The notes under the pieces were generated by a model that saw nothing but the letters and a program-made list of their open reading frames with translations, ran no database searches and was not told the origin of the DNA. The position numbers and the translations under genes are program-made. DNA of 64,000 nucleotides from Aulostomus chinensis (Eukaryota > Chordata > Actinopteri > Syngnathiformes > Aulostomidae): NCBI GenBank assembly GCA_037954235.1, contig JBBMOA010000007.1:4504501-4568500 (forward strand), given 5' to 3'. Below are positions 11,709 through 21,500 of the stretch, one piece after another (positions within the stretch are counted from its first letter, which is position 1; each line of letters starts with the position of its first letter).

Positions 11709-11909
11709 GTTTAGAGTCTGGATTAACCTGGTCCCCTCTTGCTGTCTTTGGACTGTGGGAGGAAGCTGGAGTACCAGAGAGAACCCACACAGGCACAGGG
11801 AGAACATGGAGACTCACACAGAAAGATTCCGTGCTGGTGCCGGGGCTAGAACCTGGAACCTTCTTGCTGTGAGGCGACAGTGCTGACCACTGCTCCACCG
11901 TGCTGCCCC
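11709..11909 (-). repeat. SINE, 5' half of the copy split by the hAT element
   Basis: Starts with GTTTAGAGTCTGG and runs to the tRNA-like head (CCACTGCTCCACCGTGCTGC). Together with 9051-9237 it makes a 380-bp SINE, counting the duplicated 8 bp once. Confidence 0.9.
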
Positions 11910-12334
11910 TGAACCTGTGATGCTTTTCGTAATTCTTTTATAAACAGAATTTGTTGTAGAACACTTACTGATAACAAAGCTGACACAGCACCTGTGTCGT
12001 CCAGATGCATCAATGTGTTTTGACTATGTGAAGGTCACATCTGTGGTGGATGTTCCAGTTCCAGTATTACTGGTAGTGCCCGACATTACTAGCAGGACTT
12101 TTTATGAGGGGTCAGACACAGATGTTCTGGGGGAGCTGATTCATCCTCATCTCACAGCAAACCTTGTGCATCTGTGGTGGATCTCCAGTAGTGTCCTGTG
12201 GAACTGGGCTGCAGAATCAGGGATGAGTCTGCAGCCAGTATCTTGTGTCCGAAGAAATCTTTCATCACGTAAAATTTTCCTACAGACAGGATCATTGTCT
12301 TTTACAAGTAATATGTCGTACCATTTATTTTGTA

Positions 12335-12450
12335 TTTTGCCTTTCAAGTACTCACAAATCTGTATCTTTAGCTCACACAAGGTGTTTTTCCCTCCTGCAT
12401 TACTTCTTCAGAGTTGAGGTGGAGCCAACTATGTACATTTAATTGGAAAC
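12335..12450 (+). repeat. Arm of a palindromic MITE family
   Basis: CCTTTCAAGTACTCACAAAT, then GCATTACTTCTTCAGAGTTG and GGTGGAGCC, match both arms of the inverted-repeat element at 43030-43525. Only one arm is present here. Confidence 0.55.
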
Positions 12451-13273
12451 AATGAGCAGCCCTCTCAACCAGCTACGAATGAAAGCTGAACTGTCCAAAT
12501 ATGTAGGAGGGTAGAAAGGAAGATGTCTGCCAAAAGCAGGGGCTGATATTCATTCATGCTACAAGCAATTGTGGAAATTATTTGAATATATTATCATTAG
12601 ATTTCCAGAGTTTGAAAAACAAAAAGCACAGCCGATAACTTAAAGGCTTTTCTTTGAAGGCTTAAAAAGAGAAGGATGTTAAAGCAGAAAGAAAGAACAC
12701 AAACAATCCACCAATGGCAGTGTGGAAGGTGCTTCGGGACCTCTCGGGAATATCCAAAGAAATCAGAGATTTCTGTGTGGAAACTGCTGGGAATTTTGGA
12801 GCATTGCAGAGAGGAGCAAAATGAGAGAAGGCATTGGAGAAGTGAAAATAAGAATGGATACGGATGAGTCTGCTGAAAATGAGGACTAACAAATTGTCCT
12901 GACCAGGGTGCTTATCCACGGTCAGTTGACAGAGACAATCGGAGGGAAATGTAAAGCTCTTGAAGGTTGTGACTGAAGGTGCAATTCAGTTATTTAATCA
13001 TTCATTGTTGAGTTTTTGAGAAAAAAGATGAGAGATAAACTGGACATGAAAGAGGAAATTCATATTGAAAGAGCACATCTGACTGGGCCAAAGTCAGAAA
13101 GGTCCCAGGAGAATAACTGTTGGCTTCCAACACTACAATACAAGGAAAAATGGGATTCAAGCTCCCTGGGCAAAGAAAAGAAAATACATGTGAACAACAT
13201 CAGGACTTTGATGCAGACTTTACAACAGAAACCTTGACAGAGCATGCAAAATACAGAAAAGCAAGAAAATAAC
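12451..13273. other. Intronic DNA, nothing recognised
   Basis: A-rich plus strand. Small frames without recognisable domains. Confidence 0.45.
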
Positions 13274-13275
13274 TA

Positions 13276-13966
13276 CCGTAAATTCCGGACGATAGAGCGC
13301 ACCGTTATATAAGCCGCAGACGCTTATTTTAGGGAAAAAATCAACTTTGTACACGTATAAGCCGCACCGGTAAATAAGCCGCGGTGCACGGCGGAAACAC
13401 CTCGGCCGCCCGTTCTCTGCGTGTTGACCCAGTCTTCCAGAGCGTTTTCAAGTCCGGGCCATCTGCTATTATGACCTCTGAGAGCTTTTGTCGTCTTTTT
13501 GCATTGGGTCAGTTCGTCATGTTGCCGCCTCCAGCGTGTCACCATCGATTCGTTTATGCCAAACTTACGTGCTGCAGCTCTATTTCCATCTGCCACCGCC
13601 AGATTGATTGCCTTTAACTTGAAAGCTGCATCATAAGCATTCCTTCTTCTGCTCTCCATCTTGAGGGTGAGTACAAATGACTGAAAATATCGTGTGATGC
13701 TCTTTTTACACTGCACCGCGGCATGGACTGGACGCTCCAAGTACAGTACTTTTTTTTTACAGAAATTACCATAACATTTGGCCAGGAATTTCCCTAAGTA
13801 CGGTACTTGGAGCTGCCATCAGGAACAATAGGGAATTACTGCCCGCTGCCGCTGCCCGCCACACCCCAGGGTGAAGGTAAAATCCCCATATAAGACGCAC
13901 CGGAGTATAAGCCGCGGGGCATGAAGCGTCGAAAAAAAGTCACGGCTTATAGTCCAGAATTAACGG
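13276..13966 (-). mobile_element. pogo-like ~690-bp DNA element, copy 1
   Basis: Flanked by TA on both sides (13274-13275, 13967-13968), the target duplication of the Tc1/mariner/pogo superfamily. The terminal inverted repeats are CCGTAAATTCCGGAC at the left and CCGTTAATTCTGGAC read inward from the right. Several GCGGCTTAT / ATAAGCCGC words occur near both ends, probably transposase binding sites. An internal inverted repeat lies at 13735-13812. A second copy in the opposite orientation is at 37622-38304. Confidence 0.88.
13324..13659 (-). CDS. Helix-turn-helix protein of pogo-like element (111 aa), copy 1
   Basis: Intact ORF starting at MESRRRNAYDAAFKLKAI. The open frame extends 27 codons further upstream but has no ATG there. 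Residues about 1-55 (AFKLKAINLAVADGNRAAAR, FGINESMVTRWRRQ) form a Brinker/pogo-type helix-turn-helix, as found in pogo-like transposases and POGK. RWPGLENALEDWV begins the following CENP-B-type DNA-binding domain, which stops after about 15-20 residues; the frame then reads into the terminal repeat. No DDE catalytic domain exists. The product, if made, would bind DNA but could not cut it. It differs from copy 2 at only four residues over the 138-codon frame. Whether it is expressed is unknown. Confidence 0.6.
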   Translation of the reverse strand: MESRRRNAYDAAFKLKAINLAVADGNRAAARKFGINESMVTRWRRQHDELTQCKKTTKALRGHNSRWPGLENALEDWVNTQRTGGRGVSAVHRGLFTGAAYTCTKLIFSLK

Positions 13967-13968
13967 TA

Positions 13969-16642
13969 CAAGAGAGAAAGCTCAAGCTCTGCATACTCTT
14001 CCCTGCAATACTGGGAACACCCAAGTTGGGCAGAAGGGCAGCATCAGTATGGGGTTGATATGGGGATTCCTGCCTGGGAAACGATAGAGGCAGCCTGGCA
14101 CACGCAACGTGTCCGACGGGCCATGAGAACTGCTATCAGGTGTAAAGGCATTACCCGCTTCCTTGGATCAGCATGAAAGTGAGAGCGATCTTATTCCAAA
14201 CTTTTGTTTGGTTCAAATGATACACTCTAAAACAAGCGTTGTCATGTTCACAGCTGGGGGCATTGTTCAAGTATCTTTTTCTGACATACGAACTACACCT
14301 TCCCGCAGGAAGAAACACTTGAATGCCACTGTAGGTCATCCTGGAGAACTTTTGTTGTTTGGTTCAATTTAAGTATCACAACAAGCCTCATCTGTATTGA
14401 CTGTGTATTGTTCTGTTACTCCACTTGTTGTTCAGGTGTCTCAATTTATCAGGATGTGAAATAGATGCTATTTAAAAAAGACAAAACTTAGTTGAAGACT
14501 GCTGCCTGCTTTGAAGCATCTACCTTCTCCTTCACCCTTCTCACCCCTTTGCCTTGAACAAACAATGGCTGAGTGTCTGACTTCAACTCATTTATCTGTC
14601 TCTCCTCCATCATGAGAAACGTGTAAGAGAAGAAGTCCGCAGTTAGCACTGCCTGACTATAAAATTAATAGAGTGAACTCTATCAAAGCACTCATTTATT
14701 ACACTTAACCTTTGTGACTGTTTAGTTTGGCTTCTTTTATCTCTCACTGCAGACATTCTAAAATCCTCCCTCTGGACAGAATTGTTTTTCCGCCATCTGG
14801 AAGAACTGAATAAGAGAAGAATGGAGAGAAAAATAGGAGGGGAGAAAAGAAGAGAGGGGAAAGAAAATGACAAGACACTGAGGGAGAGCTACAAAGTCAA
14901 CAACCTACTCTCCAGGGAAACAAGGCTCCATCTCAATATTCAAGTCTTACTTCTAAGCCAAAGCATGAAAGATGTGTTCATTTCCATTCCCATTACAAGC
15001 CTCAGATTTATTTCAATAACATCGGTGCACTCTTTAGAACCTGCAAATTGCACTGCCAAACAGTGTCAGTGGCATTTCAAAAGCAACCAGAAAGTGTTTG
15101 ATGGTGTTCTAATGTTGTCAGGTTTTGGGGGATTTCAGACGACAGCATGGTGAGCTGGCAGCTTTGAAGTCAGACAACAATGACCAAACGCAACTTACCC
15201 CACTTACCAGCCGCACCACAACACACCCGTGTCCTTCTTCAGAGTTCTGGCTCATGGTAGGAATGACTCCACAACATGGATTAGGGACACCAGGATCCCT
15301 CACTGAAGACGCGAAACAAGGACGATGGCACATGTTTTTGAACGTTTTGTTTCCTCAAGTTTGACATTCAAGCCTCTTCCACGCGGCAACCTCCCAGGGA
15401 GCCCATAAATGTTTGTGGAGAATGTTCCACAAACTCGCTGTGTTTATTTTTAGGGTTGATCGTCTATTCCACCATCAGCATTCACCATCCCCACTGTGTT
15501 TTCCAGGTTATTAGACTTGGGCGTGTACTTCAGTAACTGGATTTAAAAAGTAAATATCTAATCATGTTCATGCCCTTTCAAATTACATGCTGTCAAACTC
15601 TGATAACTAAGTCACTGTAATTCCCTCCTTGAAGTTACGTGACATGTATACTCAAAATAAATGTTTTAGTGTTAAGCATCTTGTTAATTCCACTCTAAAA
15701 GCCCAAACACAATACAATGTTACATCAGATTAACCGAAAAATATCTACACATAACACTGCTATCTGCAGTTTCTGCCTCACATTGATAGAACATCCTCTT
15801 TCTGTTCAAGAAGAACCCCGCATACTGGATTTCTCACTCATCTGTGAGGTACTCATATTTTTATTTGACGTGTTTTGTGGACAATTTTCGGTCTTGTAAC
15901 TAAATGTCAAGTCCCCATGATGGAGGAGATGGGAATCAGTAATGAGTGATGTCGAAGTTGGCCGCATGGGTGTGTTTGAGCTGATAGCTGCTGTTTCTAT
16001 GCCAGTGGAGGTTAATCAGCCTCGTAAAAAGGAGTGAGAGAACACCATCTCAAAGAACCACCTGGCATCAGAGAGGAGGCTGCCTTTGAAAATGTATTTT
16101 CTCGCTTAATTGTATTTTACCCAGAGCTTCCTATCACATAACACTGTATAAGGCCCGCTATTACAGGACTAGGGTTTTATATCTGCAAAGATAACATTTG
16201 AAAGATTTTTACCAAGAAGGAGGTTCTGACGGCAGAATCTTTCATCTAAAGTTTAAGAGATCAAAAAGACACCCCCCCCATCCCACCAACCCACCAACCC
16301 CCAACAGCACTCAATCTTGACTGTCACTCCAACCGATTCCATCAAATCAAATACGGAGCTGCTTATCATCAGGTAACCCACAAGAGTGAAATATGTATTG
16401 TTAGCGACCACATGGTATTTTTTCCTGTGATTCTCTGCAGGGAGTTGTCAGTTTGCCAGTGTGGTTGTACTTCATGCATAGTAACATTACTGCATGCATC
16501 CGCTAAATCCACTGATCTTCCTTTGATGTATAGAAACATCCAGTGAGCTGGTGCTCATTTAACAACCCACAGAGCTCCTAACCTTATACAGTTCAACAAA
16601 CCATGGTGATAAGTTTTTTGTTTTTAAGTTTTATAGCTATCA
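13969..16642. other. Intronic DNA, nothing recognised
   Basis: 2.7 kb without recognisable exons or repeats. Frames such as 14782-15153 plus (RRMERKIGGEKRREGKEN) are low-complexity purine-rich sequence. Confidence 0.45.

Positions 16643-16681
<39 letters not shown>
16643..16681. repeat. (AAT)n microsatellite
   Basis: About 13 AAT units, directly next to an old SINE remnant. Confidence 0.95.
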
Positions 16682-16683
<2 letters not shown>

Positions 16684-16700
16684 ATGATACTCTAAATTGA

Positions 16701-17070
16701 GGGCTGCACGGTGGTGCAGTGGTTAGCACTGTGGCCTCACAGCAAGAAGGTTCCAGGTTCTAGCCCCGGCACCAGCACGGGATCTTTCTGTGTGAGTCTG
16801 CATGTTCTCCCCGTGTCTGTGTGGGTTCTCTCTGGTACTCCAGCTTCCTCCCACAGTCCAAAAACATGCAATTGGGGACTAGGCTGATTGATACTCTAAA
16901 TTGACCGTAGGTGTGACTGTGAGTGTGAATGGTTGTTCGTCTCTCTATGTTGGCCCTGCGATGGACTGGCGACCTGTCCAGGGTGAACCCCGCCTCTCGC
17001 CCGTTGACACTGGGATAGGCTCCAGGCCCCCTACGACCCTTAATGTAGGAATAAGCGGAAGACGACGATG
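16701..17070 (+). repeat. Full-length tRNA-derived SINE nested in an older SINE
   Basis: Perfect 12-bp duplications ACTCTAAATTGA at 16689-16700 and 17071-17082 define the exact ends: GGGCTGCACGGTGGTGCAGT at the 5' side and ATAAGCGGAAGACGACGATG at the 3' side, 370 bp in all. The A box TGGTGCAGTGG and a weakened B box follow the tRNA-like layout. The target was itself a SINE of the same family. Confidence 0.93.
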
Positions 17071-17148
17071 ACTCTAAATTGACTGTGAGTGTGAATGGTT
17101 GTCTGTCTCTATGTGTTGGCCCTGTGATGGACTGGTGACCTGTCCAGG
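17071..17148 (+). repeat. Remainder of the older SINE (continues from 16682-16700)
   Basis: GTGAGTGTGAATGGTTGTCT through GGACTGGTGACCTGTCCAGG. The older copy resumes exactly after the nested SINE and its duplication. Confidence 0.85.
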
Positions 17149-17175
17149 AGGAAACCTCTCACCCGAAAGGCGAGA

Positions 17176-17198
17176 TAATAATAACGACAACGACAATG

Positions 17199-17271
<73 letters not shown>

Positions 17272-17272
17272 A
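17176..17272. repeat. (AAC)n microsatellite
   Basis: About 24 clean AAC units (17200-17271) preceded by degenerate AAT/GAC units. Translates as polyasparagine or polyleucine in spurious frames. Confidence 0.97.
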
Positions 17273-18017
17273 CATTTTTACAAATATTATCCTAACATTG
17301 CAGGCTTAATTTCCAATTTTATGGCAGGTGGTTCTGCTGTGGATTCTAACACAATGTTTGATGGTGATTCTGAACAATTACATACTTATTAGACAGTGTA
17401 TTAATGCTGCATGCCCTTTGCAGTTCACCATTTGGAGGATTTAATTCAACGTGTAGACAAAAAGAACCCCAAGGCACCACTCATCCTTATCTTCTTAATG
17501 ATGTGTGTTAACAATGTTTTTTTTAGACTCAACTATAAGATTTTTCTTTGTTACAGCATTAACACGACAGCAAATTACCTCTTTTCAAGTTTTGAAACAG
17601 ATGTTATTTCGATCCGTTTGCCACGTACTGAGAGTTTACATGTTCCAAAATGATCTAAAACAATAAAATTGCAAATTTACCACTTTACATTGAACAATAC
17701 AGTCTGCCTTGAAGTGTGCTATTTCCCTTTCTGAGGGGAAGCAATCCAGTGGTGGGCAGCTGAATATGCTCAGTAAGCTCATGATGCATACAGACACACA
17801 TACACTATATGCACTCTGCATGATACTTATTATGAACTGCAATTCTGAAAACAATGATGATGGTTTAATCCAGAGAAACCATATTCAGTGTCATCTAGCT
17901 ATGTTTCCATCCAAATGGAAAGTAAATGCAGCATAAAAGAGACAAAATGAAACACATGATCTACATTATCTTGTGTCCATATATCTATATACAGTAGATA
18001 TATATAGATATTCATCT
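17273..18017. other. Intronic DNA, nothing recognised
   Basis: No supported feature. Confidence 0.45.
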
Positions 18018-18272
18018 GTCCATCCATCCATTTTCTTCTGCTTATCCTGTTAAGGGTCATTGGGGGGTGGAGCCTATTCCAGCAGCCTTCAGGTGAGAGG
18101 TGGGGTTCACCCTGGATGAGTCACCAGTCCATGGCAGGGCCAACACATAGAGACAGACAACCATTCACACTCACAGTCACACCTACAGTCAATTTAGAGT
18201 CTGGATTAACCTGGTCCCCTCTTGATGTCTTTGGACTGTGGGAGGAAGCTGGAGTACCAGAGAGAACCTATG
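18018..18272 (-). repeat. tRNA-derived SINE, 5'-truncated
   Basis: Starts with the CATCCATCCATCC tail and contains the body, but stops after GAGAGAACCTA before the tRNA head, running into an ATGT/GATA microsatellite (18277-18340). Confidence 0.88.
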
Positions 18273-18276
18273 CAGA

Positions 18277-18340
18277 ATGGATGGATATGTATGTGTATAT
18301 GTATGTATGTATGTATAGATAGATAGAAATAGAAAGAGAG
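18277..18340. repeat. ATGT / AGAT compound microsatellite
   Basis: GGATATGTATGTGTATATGT followed by TATG and AGAT units. Confidence 0.9.
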
Positions 18341-18345
18341 ATATA

Positions 18346-19850
18346 GAAATATTTAAGTATATGGCATAAGCATTATAATAAGAACATCGAATGTCAATTT
18401 TTATGCTGCTACAGGATCGGTAAAGATTTGATGTTCCTTGCTTTGGGCTCCATGTTTCACTCAATTACATATTAAATATCCCCTGATTACCAAACATAAC
18501 TGTGTGGATAATTCTAAAGCAATTTGAGATTGAGAGGATGTGCTGTATTTCGTCTGCGATCCATTGGAAAACACAATCTTCCCTTCACCAACACCTACCC
18601 ACAAACAAGACTCTTGTCTCTTCTTAAAGTCACCTTGCGTCCGGACAACCTGCTTCTTAATTACATGCTGGATCAAAACGTAACACCATCTTCACTAGAA
18701 AGTCATCACCCCACGGCAGCAATTACTGTATGTTTCTCAAAAAACTTAATTGCCTGAAGAACTTTCGGGGCGATATGAGACATGCATACAATAACTTCAA
18801 CTCAAACAAATATCTGAGAAAACGCAGTACCTCAGAGACCTGACATAAAATCGGAATGTTCTTATCCACGTAGCAATCTATTGAAGGGTGAGCTGCGCAA
18901 TTATGTTCCACACCTACTCAGGAGAATGACAAGCTTTTGATTTAACTGATGAAACTGTGTTTGTTGAAACTCTGTTGAAACTCTGTCGACATCTCAGATA
19001 AATCAATGTATTTTAATAACAGAAATTGTGTTTATTGTGGAGGTCCAGCCCTTTATTATTTTTTTAACAACTGAATTTTGACTTCTTCTCTGTGTGTACA
19101 ATTTTTTTTCAACTAACAGCTAGAAAATTACAACACATTACGTGCCCATTGAATGCTCTTACTGATAACAGAGTGAGATGTCACTGACAATTTTTAAAGA
19201 AAGAAAAGAAAACAATTCTTTGAGTGTTTTTGTAATTTAAGCACTGGAAAAAGCTGCCAAAAGAGCAGTTATTCAATGCAGCAGTGATATTCAAAAAATT
19301 ATTAACTGGAGGTTCATAGATAGTGCTGAATCACCAGCTTAAAAATGTGTGAGAGCTGATTATGATAAGCTGGCACTTACAAAATAGATCAGTCACGAAC
19401 AGTTTAGCAGCTGACATGTCACTCTGCTAAACTGTGTATAGTTAAAGCTATGGTGCCACTGCAGTCTAATTCATATCAAATCATTTCTCATCATCTGGAT
19501 GGAGATCCTTTGCAGTTCTGCTAAATTCAGCACCTGGAAAGCTACTAGTTTTCTTTGTCACACTGAGATAGTTTGTGTACCATTTTAGTCTGCTGTGTGC
19601 TTCTTTCTGCGTTCCTTTTTGTCTTAGGCTCCCACCGTAAATCAGTGAAAGACGGAGAAAATGGAGATAGCGAGAATGAATATTAAAGAATATAGAAATA
19701 ATGAGGGCCAGCTCAGTGATCTCTCCCTTAAGGCTCTGGCTTATCTTGCATTTCACCGTGACTTACAGCCCGTACAGCATCCTCCTACTAGGCCAGGAAT
19801 GCTAGAACACAGCCAACAGGCAACTCTCTCTCACTCACACACCTACAGCA
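18346..19850. other. Intronic DNA, nothing recognised
   Basis: AT-rich. No exon or repeat structure that I can support. Confidence 0.45.
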
Positions 19851-19871
19851 CCCCCCCCCCACACACACACG

Positions 19872-19905
<34 letters not shown>
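19851..19905. repeat. Poly-C / (AC)n microsatellite
   Basis: Ten C residues followed by about 22 AC units with GC interruptions. Confidence 0.95.
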
Positions 19906-19907
<2 letters not shown>

Positions 19908-20109
19908 GCCCATGGGTGTGTTGATCTTAAAAAGAGGTGTGATCAGGCGCAGTATTAGTGCATTCCCATCTTGAGGCATCACAAAGAATTTATGCAATAG
20001 ACTGATAAATACCAGGCCCAAAAGGAATGAGCAGCATTTTTACTCTTATTTAAAATGTGAATTTCTTTGAAAGCAACCTGCACCCCTAACAAGGCAGGTG
20101 CACACATAT

Positions 20110-20480
20110 ATACACACACAGATTGGTTGAGAGGTGTCAAGGAGGCCTCTATGTTCATTTTAAGAGACCCTCACTGAACAGAGGTGGGGGTCTACGGCAT
20201 CACTTATCAGCCACCTGCAGTGCTCCATCCCCATCGAAACCCTGACAACCCCAGTCTCAGGTTTGGGGTTAACGACTCTCGACGAGCCACTCACCTGGCC
20301 CTTCGTGATTGAGATGACTCACAGGCTAACAAGGGTGCTAACAATACTCTGGCCAAGCCCCTGGATGATCCCCCTAGTGGTTAAATAACTGGACTTCCTC
20401 ACCTTCCTTCAGAACTTAAGAAGCCTCTTGGATGAGAGGTGAAATGTCTTCTGCACCAAAAGAAGTCCAGTTGCCTACGC
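20110..20480 (+). repeat. Retroelement 3' fragment with hammerhead-like fold
   Basis: Resembles a common fish retroelement 3' region (AAGCCTCTTGGATGAGAGGT, then AAGAAGTCCAGTTGCCTACG). The class is uncertain: Penelope-like or LINE. Positions 20410-20453 contain a stem-core arrangement similar to a hammerhead ribozyme, listed separately. Confidence 0.5.
20410..20453 (+). ncRNA. Hammerhead-ribozyme-like motif, probably inactive
   Basis: Outer stem CAGAA (20410-20414) pairs with TTCTG (20449-20453). Next comes CTTAAGA (20415-20421), close to the hammerhead core CTGANGA but with T for the invariant G. Then a 6-bp stem GCCTCT/AGAGGT (20423-20428 with 20435-20440, one G-T pair) closed by loop TGGATG. 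It is followed by GAAA (20441-20444) and TGTC (20445-20448). One A (20422) is extra relative to the textbook fold and the third stem would be only two pairs. Minimal hammerheads with very short third stems are known in Penelope-like elements. Fold inferred by hand. Confidence 0.4.
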
Positions 20481-20550
20481 CGAACTCTTAGAGTATACAC
20501 AAACAATGTAAACTATCACAACTAAAATATTGGATCGATCATTACTGTGT

Positions 20551-20594
20551 CCATCACCCTGCAACGAACTGGCGACCTGTCCAGGGTGTGAACA
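20551..20594 (+). repeat. SINE fragment plus poly-C
   Basis: CATCACCCTGCAACGAACTG and GGCGACCTGTCCAGGGTG match the SINE core. It is followed by 16 C residues at 20595-20610. Confidence 0.6.
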
Positions 20595-20796
20595 CCCCCC
20601 CCCCCCCCCCAAATCTTTGAGAATAGAGGAAGAAATCCATGACAAGGTGTTTCCTTTTGACTTTTGCCCCCCATCCTCAGAGAGCTGATAATGGTTATAC
20701 CACAGACATGTTTCAGTTGATCTTATGAGAACCATTGTAACCACAATATTAACTTTCAGCAGCTGAAAACTAAGGCTTTCATCTCTTGCTTTATTA

Positions 20797-21500
20797 GCCC
20801 TCAGGGACCCAAGCTGATTTTGGGGTGAGCTTTATCCTGGTCTTTATAAGCTCAATCTCTACATGCTACATCTTGTTTGTCTCCAGGACAGTCTGTGCTA
20901 TCCAGATATGCCATCATTCAACTTGGTACTTCTTACATATGTTTTATAAAAAATGTTAAAACACACACAAAAAAAATCATATTACACAATTTTTAGATTT
21001 TCTACATGTTTCTCATCATAGAAGGTTTCCAGCACACATATCTTTGCACACTCAGTTGGGGGAGTTTCCCTGGAATCTGACAAAATAAGCACCATGGTGG
21101 TGGGCTCTCCTATGTCTTCACATCACAAAACATGACCTATTCGGCTTATGATGAGAAATATGATTCATTTTAAAAGAAACACGCGTAAATAATTTTAAAA
21201 AAGTACAATTACACAACTGTTTACACTGACCTGTAGTGACCTGAGCTGAACCAGAACTGAACTGCTCATGCACATTTACAGGAGCATCCGTACGAAAAAT
21301 GTGTGTGCCTGTGCTCTTTGGTTCACTTGGAGAAAGTTTGGAGAAGGTTTTGAGAAGAAAAACTTTCCTATCATTCAGAAGAGGACATAATGTCGTGCTT
21401 ATACTGGACACCCTGTAGGAAACAGTGATCAAAACCAGATTATGGACATAATTTGTCATAGAGGAAACATGACAACCCAGGAATCAAAAAGATTTGTTTT
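20797..21500 (+). repeat. Dispersed repeat, long copy (possible piggyBac-like remnant)
   Basis: Begins CCCTCAGGGACCCAAGCTGA and ends near AACCCAGGAATC. Shares these ends and internal words (TGTGCTATCCAGATATGCCA, ACCATGGTGGTGGGCTCT, TTTGTCATAGAGGAA) with 57545-57870. This copy has about 330 bp in the middle that the other lacks. No transposase ORF recognised. Confidence 0.5.

Noticed and set aside
12147..12380. Minus-strand 77-codon ORF as an exon
   Set aside because: No splice context, no recognisable domain, and it overlaps a MITE arm.
17074..17392. Polyleucine / polyasparagine ORFs
   Set aside because: Product of the AAC microsatellite and the old SINE.
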